The notes under the pieces: generated by a model
What the model was told of the DNA's origin: nothing
Databases searched by the model: none
What the model saw: only the letters and a program-made list of their open reading frames with translations
Source of the DNA: Firmicutes bacterium UBA3906
Lineage (GTDB): Bacteria > Bacillota > Clostridia > Caldicoprobacterales > DTU083
Direction of reading: 5' to 3'
NCBI GenBank assembly: GCA_002391555.1
Contig: DGFG01000160.1
Coordinates: 8,036 to 17,809 of the forward strand
DNA length: 9,774 bases
Shown here: positions 1 to 6,420 of the stretch, in pieces
Layout: the number at the start of each line of letters is the position of its first letter
How positions within the stretch are numbered: position 1 is the stretch's first letter
Translations under genes and position numbers: made by a program

Positions 1-696
1 TATGAGAGACCTTACTTAATAACTGATCCCAAGCCGCCCTATGTTACTTATGCCTTACTGGCCAGTAACATCATAGCCTATTTACTTATGACCATTATTG
101 GCCTTTTTTTTGGCTGGGACCTTAACCAGCAACTATATGTCCTAGGAGCAAAAGTCAATATATTGATAGCCCATGGTCAATACTGGAGGCTGTTTACAGC
201 CATGTTCTTGCATGTAGGCTTGGTCCATCTATTTTTTAACTCCTATGCCCTATACATATATGGTCCTATAGTAGAGAAGCTGTTTGGTAAGACCAGGTTT
301 GCCCTTATTTATATTGGTTCAGGTCTCTACGGGAGCCTTTCTAGCTACCTCTTTAGTAGCAATCCTGCAGCAGGAGCTTCGGGAGCGATCTTTGGTCTAA
401 TGGGATCACTTTTGTATTTTAGGCAGCGTAAAAAAGATACCTTTAGGAGGATATTTGGTCCCCAGCTAATCATTATAATTTTAATAAATCTTTTTTATGG
501 TTCAGTTCAACCAAGTATTGACAATTGGGGGCATATAGGTGGCCTTGTTGGAGGCTATTTGATTGCAAACAGTCTAGGCCTTTACAAGGAAGATGGCGTA
601 GGTGGCTTTAAAGTTTTCCTATGGACACTACTTATTGTGATTTTCCTACTTGGCTTATATGTAGGCAGGCATAAGCATTTCCTTATTGCTATTTAG
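1..696 (+). CDS. Rhomboid family intramembrane serine protease (5' end outside window)
   Basis: Rhomboids cleave transmembrane substrates inside the lipid bilayer using a Ser-His dyad. The frame is open from base 1, and the 29 residues before the first internal Met (88-90) already read as a conserved rhomboid N-terminus (PKPPYVTYALLASNIIAYLL, the first membrane helix). The gene therefore starts upstream and 88 is not its start. In the 231 visible residues I see WRLFTAMFLHVGLVHLFFN with the HxxxN pair thought to form the oxyanion hole (H76, N80), the nucleophile motif GASGAIFG (Ser127), and the catalytic His in NWGHIGGLVGGYL (His178; codon 532-534). About six hydrophobic helices follow one another, the last at about 204-224. 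The product would sit in the cytoplasmic membrane. Related Firmicutes proteins often carry C-terminal TPR repeats; this one stops right after the last helix, see the out-of-frame tail at 693-752. The family call is secure; the substrate is unknown. Confidence 0.94.
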   Translation, partial: YERPYLITDPKPPYVTYALLASNIIAYLLMTIIGLFFGWDLNQQLYVLGAKVNILIAHGQYWRLFTAMFLHVGLVHLFFNSYALYIYGPIVEKLFGKTRFALIYIGSGLYGSLSSYLFSSNPAAGASGAIFGLMGSLLYFRQRKKDTFRRIFGPQLIIIILINLFYGSVQPSIDNWGHIGGLVGGYLIANSLGLYKEDGVGGFKVFLWTLLIVIFLLGLYVGRHKHFLIAI

Positions 697-752
697 AGGA
701 CGAAAAGAACAAGTTAGAAAATGCAGTACAGTTCCTAGAAGGAGCAAATTAA
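693..752 (+). other. Out-of-frame TPR-like tail after the rhomboid stop
   Basis: Directly over and after the rhomboid stop codon (694-696), the frame shifted by one base back reads LEDEKNKLENAVQFLEGAN and then stops. The piece KLENAVQFLEGA resembles the second helix of a TPR repeat (pattern A..aFLe.A), and TPR tails are known on some Firmicutes rhomboids. It could be the remnant of a longer C-terminus cut off by a single-base indel, a sequencing error, or chance. It has no start codon or ribosome binding site of its own, and no canonical slippery heptamer is visible at the junction. Confidence 0.3.
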
Positions 753-774
753 CTAGATAGGTGGGGTTGGGTAT

Positions 775-1923
775 ATGGCAGCTGTCTCCATAGTAAAGTG
801 TGAGGATTATTCACAAGACAAGGTTTATAGTGCCTTAAAAAGGAGTATAGACCTAATAGGTGGTATTGATAAATACATTAAACCAGGCATGAAGGTGCTA
901 CTAAAGTGTAACCTGCTCATGAAGAAAAAACCCGAGCAGGCAGCAACTACTCACCCAGAAGTCGTAGCTGCCTTAGGCAGGCTGGTAAAAGAGGCAGGTG
1001 CCCACCCGATAATTGGTGATAGTCCTGGAGGTCTTTATAATGTCTCTGCCCTAAGGGGAGTCTACAGGGCATGTGGTATGGAGGATATTGCAATTAGGGA
1101 TGGTTTAGACCTTAATTACAATGTTGACACTGAAGATGTAAGTCATCCAGAGGGACAAATATTAAAAAACCTTAAGGTAATAAAAATCTTAAGCCAGGTT
1201 GATGCTGTGATTTCTGTTTGCAAGTTAAAGACCCATGGCCTTACCCTTTACACAGGTGCAGTAAAAAACCTTTTCGGAGTCATACCAGGTACGGCTAAGG
1301 CTGAATACCACCTTAGGATGAGGAAAATGGAGGACTTTTCTGAAGCCTTAGTAGATATAGCTAGCTATGTAAAGCCTAGCCTATCCATTATGGATGCTAT
1401 TGTAGGCATGGAAGGGGATGGACCCTCTGCAGGTCAGCCTAGAGAAATAGGAGCAATAATTGCAAGCCAAAGCCCCTATGAGCTCGACGTGGTGGCAGCA
1501 TCCCTTGTTGGGATAGATACAAAGAGGGTATACACAATACAAAAGGCAAGGGAGAGGGGCTTTTGCTCAGACCAGCTTGAAGACATAAAGCTATATGGCG
1601 ATTCCTTTCAAGAGCTTTATATTTCAGATTACAAGATCCCTGTACACAAGAAAAAGGGCTTTGTAGAGAAATATGTAAGCGGCGATAGCAGGATAGCTAG
1701 CTTTGTCAGATCTAATTTTGGTCCAAGACCTGTCGTAAATTACAAGGGCTGTATAGGTTGTGGTGACTGTGCGAGAAACTGTCCGCCTAAGGTAATTAGT
1801 ATGGAGGATAAAAAACCACTAATAGACCTAAAGAAATGCATAAGATGTTATTGCTGCCAAGAGCTTTGCCCTAAGGAAACAATAGTAATAAAGCAAAGCT
1901 GGCTATTTAGGGTTTTCAAGTAA
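775..1923 (+). CDS. DUF362 domain protein with C-terminal 2[4Fe-4S] ferredoxin domain
   Basis: A 382-residue soluble protein. Residues about 38-265 form the DUF362 domain, with conserved-looking stretches VLLKCNLLMKK, GDSPGG (81-86), VCKLKTHGLTLYTGAVKNLFGVIPG (149-172, basic and Gly-rich) and MDAIVGMEGDGPSAG (206-220). The C-terminus has two classic CxxCxxCxxxCP motifs, Cys326/329/332/336 and Cys355/358/361/365, which should bind two [4Fe-4S] clusters as in bacterial ferredoxins; the second has an extra Cys360. This architecture is common in anaerobes and archaea, but its reaction is, to my knowledge, undefined; electron transfer or an iron-sulfur-dependent reaction is inferred. The ATG at 775 is preceded by ATAGGTGGGG with about 8 nt spacing, which supports the start. 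The rhomboid gene ends 78 bp upstream with no terminator between, so they may be co-transcribed. A strong hairpin terminator follows the stop by 16 bp. Confidence 0.92.
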   Translation: MAAVSIVKCEDYSQDKVYSALKRSIDLIGGIDKYIKPGMKVLLKCNLLMKKKPEQAATTHPEVVAALGRLVKEAGAHPIIGDSPGGLYNVSALRGVYRACGMEDIAIRDGLDLNYNVDTEDVSHPEGQILKNLKVIKILSQVDAVISVCKLKTHGLTLYTGAVKNLFGVIPGTAKAEYHLRMRKMEDFSEALVDIASYVKPSLSIMDAIVGMEGDGPSAGQPREIGAIIASQSPYELDVVAASLVGIDTKRVYTIQKARERGFCSDQLEDIKLYGDSFQELYISDYKIPVHKKKGFVEKYVSGDSRIASFVRSNFGPRPVVNYKGCIGCGDCARNCPPKVISMEDKKPLIDLKKCIRCYCCQELCPKETIVIKQSWLFRVFK

Positions 1924-1939
1924 TGAGTTAACTAAAACT

Positions 1940-1970
1940 AAGTGCTATAGATTTGTCTATAGCACTTTTT
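1940..1970. terminator. Intrinsic terminator between convergent DUF362 gene and galT
   Basis: A perfect 12-bp stem, AAGTGCTATAGA (1940-1951) with TCTATAGCACTT (1956-1967), and a 4-nt TTTG loop, followed on the + strand by TTTTTGTTT. It serves the DUF362 gene. On the - strand the stem is followed by AGTTTTAG, a weaker U-tract, so it may also end galT transcripts. The stop codon of galT (1957-1959) lies inside the stem. Confidence 0.88.
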
Positions 1971-3555
1971 GTTTACTTTTCTCCGGTCTCAGGCCACAGC
2001 TTGCTAAAAACTTATTAAAGGCCTGCCGCCCTTTATTGTCTGTTTTAAAGACTCCAGCATCAGATAAAACCCTCTGGCATTTTTGTCCGACCTCTGCTCT
2101 TATGATATCTTCTGCCTGCCCATTGTCATTGCTTGAACCATGCTTTTCTAACAGGTACTTTATCCATGGATAGTGGTGGTTCAAGGGATGGTCATCCTTG
2201 GCTAGGTCGACAGTACTAGTTTTTTCTCCAGTCAAATAGGCCTTTATTTGTCCTAGCTCTTGGTTGAGCCTAGAGGGTAGTATAAATAGGCCCATGACCT
2301 CGATCAAGCCTATATTTTCCTTTTTTATATGGTGGAGGTCCTTGTGGGGATGAAATATCCCTAAGGGATGTTCATCATTAGTCCTATTATTCCTAAGTAC
2401 TAAGTCTAGCTCATAGGCAGCTTCTTTATTCTTTCGGGCTATGGGGGTGATGGTGTTGTGGGCTACAGCTTGCCCCCCTTTTTCAGTAGAATAGGGTATT
2501 ATTTCAGCTTCCTTGTCTTCATAATCTCTCCACTTTACTAGGATATGATTGGCAATGTCAATTAGGATTTCACGGTCATATGACGAAAGCCTAATAACAG
2601 ACATAGGCCAATTTACTACTCCTGCTTGGATTCCATCTAAGCTATCATGTATGAGCTTATACTCAATACCTGCTTTTTCCATAGGAAAGACATAGTTGCC
2701 ACCTTGGAAGTGGTCATGGTTGAGGATGGAACCACCTACAATTGGCAGGTCTGCATTAGAGCCAATAAAATAATGGGGATGAAGATCTAAAAAGTCAAAC
2801 AATCTAACAAAGGTATCCCTGCTAAGCTTCATGGGTACATGCTTTTGACTTAGGACTATACAATGCTCTCTGTAATAGACATAGGGTGAATACTGTAGAT
2901 GCCATTTTTCCTTGTTTAAAGATACAGGAACCGTTCTTAAGGTTTGGCGTGCTGGGAAATTAAGCCTTCCTGCATATCCAACGTTTTCTATACAAAGCAT
3001 GCATTTTGGATAGCCTGTTTGCTTTGCTTTTCTGAGGGCAGCGATTTCCTTTGGGTCTTTTTCTGGTTTGGTCATATTTATTGTAATCTCTAGTTGACCA
3101 TAGGGACTATCGCAGGTCCACTTAATATTTTTCATTATTCTTTCCATACGGATATAGTTGGATTTGAGGCATAGCTTGTAAAAATATTCAGTTGCTGCCC
3201 TCGCCCCCTCCTGTTTCATTAACTGATAGTATGTATCCTCAATTTCTGACGGCCTCGGCATAAAGACCCCCATGATCTTGGTATCTAGTAAATCCCTATA
3301 GGTTAGGGTGTTTTCTTTTAGGATCCCCTTGTTATATGAGTAGTCTAAAATCTTGTTTAGAATACTATAGGGGTATTCAGGAACTTGTATTGCTTCAGCC
3401 TGCTCTAGATTATCTAGTGGCTCATCTAACCCTAAGTGTTCTAGTAGACGGTTACGGGTGAAATCTATATCTGCCTCCTTAACAAGGCTGTTTTTTATAG
3501 CATAAGCAAGTAGCTCTTCTATCAGCTGTTTACCATATAAATCAAGATATTTCAT
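1957..3555 (-). CDS. galT: UDP-glucose--hexose-1-phosphate uridylyltransferase, class II
   Basis: Cytoplasmic Leloir-pathway enzyme: galactose-1-phosphate + UDP-glucose gives glucose-1-phosphate + UDP-galactose through a uridylylated histidine. At 532 residues it matches the longer Firmicutes class II family rather than the ~350-residue E. coli type. Signature segments are PKCMLCIENVGYAGR (183-197), PYVYYREHCIVL (224-235), HPHYFIGSNADLPIVGG (259-275) and the active site SILNHDHFQGG (276-286); by analogy with HPHGQ in class I, His282 is the nucleophile. A further conserved block, GIFHPHKDLHHIKKENIGLIEVMG, spans 399-422. The start is supported by AGGAGA (3565-3570 on the + strand) 9 nt upstream of the ATG, and the N-terminus aligns in character with family members. 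It is divergent from galK and has its own promoter. The last codons and the TAG stop are embedded in the terminator hairpin. No key residue appears missing. Confidence 0.95.
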   Translation of the reverse strand: MKYLDLYGKQLIEELLAYAIKNSLVKEADIDFTRNRLLEHLGLDEPLDNLEQAEAIQVPEYPYSILNKILDYSYNKGILKENTLTYRDLLDTKIMGVFMPRPSEIEDTYYQLMKQEGARAATEYFYKLCLKSNYIRMERIMKNIKWTCDSPYGQLEITINMTKPEKDPKEIAALRKAKQTGYPKCMLCIENVGYAGRLNFPARQTLRTVPVSLNKEKWHLQYSPYVYYREHCIVLSQKHVPMKLSRDTFVRLFDFLDLHPHYFIGSNADLPIVGGSILNHDHFQGGNYVFPMEKAGIEYKLIHDSLDGIQAGVVNWPMSVIRLSSYDREILIDIANHILVKWRDYEDKEAEIIPYSTEKGGQAVAHNTITPIARKNKEAAYELDLVLRNNRTNDEHPLGIFHPHKDLHHIKKENIGLIEVMGLFILPSRLNQELGQIKAYLTGEKTSTVDLAKDDHPLNHHYPWIKYLLEKHGSSNDNGQAEDIIRAEVGQKCQRVLSDAGVFKTDNKGRQAFNKFLASCGLRPEKSKQKVL

Positions 3556-3594
3556 ATATCAATCTCTCCTATCAATCCATGAAATGCCCAGTCG

Positions 3595-3623
3595 ATTATA
3601 TCAAGATATCTAGACTGGTTCAA
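3595..3623 (-). promoter_or_regulatory. Candidate sigma-A promoter for galT
   Basis: Read on the - strand: TTGAAC (3618-3623), a 17-bp spacer, then a perfect TATAAT (3595-3600). This gives a start near 3588 and a leader of about 33 nt before the galT ATG at 3555. Spacing and boxes are close to the vegetative consensus. Confidence 0.7.
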
Positions 3624-3629
3624 TTCATA

Positions 3630-3655
3630 TTAGCGTTAACTTAGCTTATGCTTAT
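3630..3655. promoter_or_regulatory. Short direct repeats upstream of galT -35, possible operator
   Basis: TTAGC occurs at 3630-3634 and again at 3641-3645, exactly 11 bp apart and separated by the palindrome GTTAAC. It is followed by a tandem GCTTATGCTTAT (3644-3655). The repeats sit between the two divergent gal promoters, where a regulator of both genes would be expected to bind. No known operator consensus matches, so this is a weak candidate. Confidence 0.2.
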
Positions 3656-3693
3656 TACAATAATTCTATATATTTTATAGGCCTAAAATCTAT

Positions 3694-3723
3694 TTGCTTT
3701 TGAGGACTTGTTCTAGTTATAAT
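3694..3723 (+). promoter_or_regulatory. Candidate sigma-A promoter for galK
   Basis: TTGCTT (3694-3699), an 18-bp spacer and a perfect TATAAT (3718-3723), pointing to a start near 3730 and a leader of about 48 nt. A near-palindrome GACCTAGGGTC lies at the predicted start and could be an operator. The -35 box is weak, which would suit an activated or regulated promoter. Confidence 0.5.
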
Positions 3724-3777
3724 TGTAGTGACCTAGGGTCCCATTGTTCGAAAAACCTTAGAAACAGGAGGACATAA

Positions 3778-5088
3778 ATGACTAGAATAAAGAGGCAAGG
3801 GATAGTTGAAAAACTTAAGGGAACTCATGCTAGAGATCTCTTTACAAGGCTCTACGGAGAAAAAAATATCGATAAGCAAGTAGACAGATACATAAGACTT
3901 ATAGATAATTTCTATAAGTGTTTTACTGATACAGCCGATGAGGCCCAGTTATTCTCTAGTCCTGGTAGGACAGAACTAGGTGGTAATCATACTGATCACA
4001 ATCATGGCAGAGTAATTGCAGCTGCAGTTAATTTTGACTCTATCGCCGCTGTAAATAGGACTGATGATAATACAATAACACTTTATTCAGAGGGCTATGA
4101 GGGTGTTTTCAGAGTAGAACTAGCTTCACTAGAAGTGGATAAGTCAGAACAAGAAACAACAAATGCCTTAATAAGGGGAATAGCTGCTAGGTTTAAACAG
4201 CTTGGCTATAATATTGGGGGCTTTAATGCCTATGTATCTAGCAATGTACTTGGGGGTTCGGGCCTGAGTTCCTCAGCTTCGATAGAGATACTTATTGGAG
4301 CTATTCTAAGCGGACTGTATAATGATAACAAGGTGGGGGCTAAGGAGCTTGCTATGATAGGGCAGTATGCTGAAAATGTCTATTTTAATAAGCCCTGCGG
4401 TCTTATGGATCAAATGGCCTGTGCTGTTGGAGGACTAGTTAGTATAGATTTCAAGAACGAGGGCAAGCCTTTTGTTAGGAAGATAAATTTTGATTTAGAC
4501 AAGGTAGGCTACAGCCTACTTGTGGTAGACACAGGGGGTAGCCATGCTGACTTAACAGAGGATTATGCTAACATACCACAAGAGATGAAAAAAGTCGCCT
4601 CAAGCCTAGGCAAAGATGTTCTAAGAGAGGTTGAGGACAAGGACCTTATAAAAAATATCAAAAGCTTAAGAGAAAAAGTTGGAGACAGGGCTATCCTTAG
4701 GGCTATACATTTCCTGTCAGAGGACAGACGAGCAAAAGAACAGTTTATGGCCTTGCAGGAGGGCAGGTTTGAGGATTTCCTCAGGATGGTAAAAGAATCT
4801 GCTGATAGCTCATGGAAGTACCTACAAAATGTCTATACCAATCAAAGACCAGAGGAACAGGGTCTAACCCTTGCTCTAGCGCTAACAGAAGGCTTTATAA
4901 AAAAGAAGGGATATGGAGCCTGCAGGGTCCACGGTGGTGGTTTTGCAGGAACTATTCAAGCCTATATTAAAATAGAACAGGTTGAAGAATATAGGACCTT
5001 TATCGAGGAAGTATTCGGTGAGAACTCAGCTACTGTCCTAAGTTTTAGACCCTATGGTAGCCTATACCTGAACCCATTACTGGGCTAG
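3778..5088 (+). CDS. galK: Galactokinase
   Basis: Phosphorylates galactose at C1 with ATP, the first committed Leloir step, making the substrate of the neighbouring GalT. It is a 436-residue GHMP-family kinase. The galactokinase signature PGRTELGGNHTDHNHG is at 62-77 (family form GRxNLIGEHTDYN; Asp73 contacts the sugar). The Gly/Ser-rich nucleotide loop GGSGLSSSAS is at 159-168, the likely catalytic base Asp211 lies in CGLMDQMA, and the third GHMP motif VHGGGFAGT is at 384-392. The GGN in place of the usual GEH before the TD pair looks typical of the clostridial branch rather than a defect. Length is slightly above the ~390 of E. coli GalK, mainly from the N-terminal ~55 residues. The ATG has a near-ideal AGGAGG (3766-3771) 6 nt upstream. 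It is divergent from galT, and no galE is visible in the window. Confidence 0.95.
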   Translation: MTRIKRQGIVEKLKGTHARDLFTRLYGEKNIDKQVDRYIRLIDNFYKCFTDTADEAQLFSSPGRTELGGNHTDHNHGRVIAAAVNFDSIAAVNRTDDNTITLYSEGYEGVFRVELASLEVDKSEQETTNALIRGIAARFKQLGYNIGGFNAYVSSNVLGGSGLSSSASIEILIGAILSGLYNDNKVGAKELAMIGQYAENVYFNKPCGLMDQMACAVGGLVSIDFKNEGKPFVRKINFDLDKVGYSLLVVDTGGSHADLTEDYANIPQEMKKVASSLGKDVLREVEDKDLIKNIKSLREKVGDRAILRAIHFLSEDRRAKEQFMALQEGRFEDFLRMVKESADSSWKYLQNVYTNQRPEEQGLTLALALTEGFIKKKGYGACRVHGGGFAGTIQAYIKIEQVEEYRTFIEEVFGENSATVLSFRPYGSLYLNPLLG

Positions 5089-5247
5089 ACATTAGGAGCT
5101 TTTATCAATCCTTTTTCCTAATCCTAGAGGCTTGTTGGTTTAAAGCTACAATTTGGGGGTAAATATTAGAAAGTATAAAGCTTTTATAGGATCTAAGTGA
5201 GCGTTTTACAGATGACTAACAAGTGCTTTACTAAAGGAGGCCTTAAT
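5089..5247 (+). promoter_or_regulatory. galK-ldh intergenic region with weak promoter candidate
   Basis: Just after galK there is only a weak hairpin, ATTAGGA (5091-5097) with TCCTAAT (5116-5122), lacking a following T-run, so it is not a convincing terminator. A possible -10 box, TATAAA (5174-5179), has TTGGGG (5153-5158) 15 bp upstream, a suboptimal arrangement. TATAA-AGCTT-TTATA (5174-5188) forms a small palindrome over that -10. I see no full Rex site (TTGTTAAnnnnTTAACAA). ldh may be read both from here and by read-through from galK. Confidence 0.3.
5233..5240 (+). promoter_or_regulatory. Ribosome binding site that fixes the ldh start
   Basis: AAAGGAGG lies 7 nt before the ATG at 5248, near-perfect complementarity to the 16S 3' end. 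It falls inside the 17-codon upstream extension from the GTG at 5197, which lacks such a site, so translation should start at 5248. Confidence 0.85.
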
Positions 5248-6201
5248 ATGAAAAAGGAACTAGTTAACAACAAGGTTACTATAATAGGCGCAGGTCTGGT
5301 CGGCTCTACAACTGCCTTTGCCCTTATGGCGGGTGGAACTGTATCAGAGATTGCCATGATAGATTTAGATAAAAAGAGGCTGGCAGGAGAAGTGATGGAC
5401 CTAAACCACGGTATATCCTTTGTGCCACCTGTAAATATTTACGAAGGAAGCTATGAGGATTGTGCAGACTCCAATATTGTGATAGTTACTGCTGGAGTTG
5501 GGCAAAGACCTGGAGAGACTAGGATTGATCTATTAAAGAGAAACATCGAGGTATTTAAGCAGATTGTACCTAGGATAGTAGAAAACAACAAGGAATGTAT
5601 TATATTAGTGGTTACCAATCCTGTAGATATACTTACCTATGCTACACTAAAGATATCTGGCCTACCTGACAACCAGGTCATAGGGTCAGGAACAGTACTA
5701 GATAGTGCTAGGTTAAAATACTTACTGAGTGCAAACTGTAATATTGCTAGCCAAAATGTAGACGCCTATATTATAGGGGAACATGGGGATACAGAATTGC
5801 CAGCCTGGAGCCTTACCAACATAGCAGGTACACCAATAGAAAACTTTTGCCAGTTCTGCAGGGGTAATTGCAGACCTGAGCATAAGGAAAGAATTTTCGA
5901 AGAAGCTAAGAATTCTGCCTACAAGATAATAGAGGGAAAGGGAGCAACCTATTATGCAGTTGCCCTAGCTGTAAGGAGGATTGTAGAGGCCATATTAAGA
6001 AACGATAACTCAATATTGCCCGTATCTTCAATTATGAAAGGCTATTATGGGGTTGAGGACGTTTGCCTGAGCCTACCATCTATAGTCAATGACAAGGGTA
6101 TTGAAAGGGTCCTAGAGCTGCCTTTAAGTGATAAAGAGATTGAGCTTTTTAGGCACTCAGCAAATACTCTAAAGGAGTCGCTCAGGGAGATTGGCTTTTG
6201 A
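5248..6201 (+). CDS. ldh: L-lactate dehydrogenase (NAD-dependent)
   Basis: Reduces pyruvate to L-lactate with NADH, regenerating NAD+ in fermentation; cytoplasmic, normally a tetramer. The start at 5248 gives 317 residues, the usual family length. Seen in order: Rossmann motif GAGLVGS (14-20); Asp39 in MIDLD, consistent with NAD rather than NADP; the specificity residue Gln86 in AGVGQRPGETR (Gln means lactate, Arg would mean malate) with catalytic Arg92; NPVD (124-127); Asp152 and Arg155 in DSARL; catalytic His179 in IIGEHGDTELP; and the KGATYYAVALA segment (231-241). The classic FBP-binding residues Arg173 and His188 (standard LDH numbering) are Lys157 and Asp172 here, so FBP activation is probably weak or absent (inference). 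An unusual CQFCRGNC (201-208) lies in a surface loop. A strong terminator follows. Codon use resembles its neighbours. Confidence 0.95.
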   Translation: MKKELVNNKVTIIGAGLVGSTTAFALMAGGTVSEIAMIDLDKKRLAGEVMDLNHGISFVPPVNIYEGSYEDCADSNIVIVTAGVGQRPGETRIDLLKRNIEVFKQIVPRIVENNKECIILVVTNPVDILTYATLKISGLPDNQVIGSGTVLDSARLKYLLSANCNIASQNVDAYIIGEHGDTELPAWSLTNIAGTPIENFCQFCRGNCRPEHKERIFEEAKNSAYKIIEGKGATYYAVALAVRRIVEAILRNDNSILPVSSIMKGYYGVEDVCLSLPSIVNDKGIERVLELPLSDKEIELFRHSANTLKESLREIGF

Positions 6202-6254
6202 TCCTATATAGACTCTTAAACAAACTAGATAATAGTTAACATAAGACAAGCCTG

Positions 6255-6294
6255 TAAGGCCCTGCTTAAATTTGAAGCAGGGCCTTATTTCTTT
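6255..6294 (+). terminator. Intrinsic terminator after ldh
   Basis: A 13-bp perfect stem, TAAGGCCCTGCTT (6255-6267) with AAGCAGGGCCTTA (6275-6287), a 7-nt loop, and a T-rich tail TTTCTTTTTA. It is GC-rich against an AT-rich background, as expected for a rho-independent terminator. It separates ldh from the polymerase gene. The rest of the 219-bp gap, up to 6420, shows only a weak possible promoter and no clear LexA box. Confidence 0.93.
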
Positions 6295-6420
6295 TTATAC
6301 ATATGACTTTAAAAAGGTCTAGAAAAAATGATATAGTAAAACTAATAGGTCAGCCTTGTGTTACTATGGCTAAAGCTAATTTATCCAAATAGCTACAGGG
6401 AAAAGGTGGTGTAAAAGCTT

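Noticed and set aside
88..90. ATG at 88 as the rhomboid start
   Set aside because: The frame is open to base 1 and the preceding residues form the conserved first membrane helix; no ribosome binding site precedes 88.
5091..5122. Terminator after galK
   Set aside because: Stem of only 7-8 bp with a 16-nt or longer loop and no T-run after the right arm.
5130..5145. Rex operator before ldh (TTGTTGGTTTAAAG)
   Set aside because: Only the left half resembles TTGTTAA; the right half does not match TTAACAA.
5197..5247. GTG at 5197 as the ldh start, adding 17 residues
   Set aside because: The added residues are not LDH-like, there is no ribosome binding site before 5197, and AAAGGAGG at 5233-5240 points to the ATG at 5248, giving the family's normal length.
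5248..6201. Malate dehydrogenase instead of lactate dehydrogenase
   Set aside because: The substrate-specificity position is Gln86 (AGVGQRPGETR), diagnostic of lactate dehydrogenase; malate dehydrogenases have Arg.
6288..6420. LexA/DinR box upstream of the DNA polymerase
   Set aside because: I looked for GAACnnnnGTTC-like symmetry and found none, so SOS control is not supported by the sequence.
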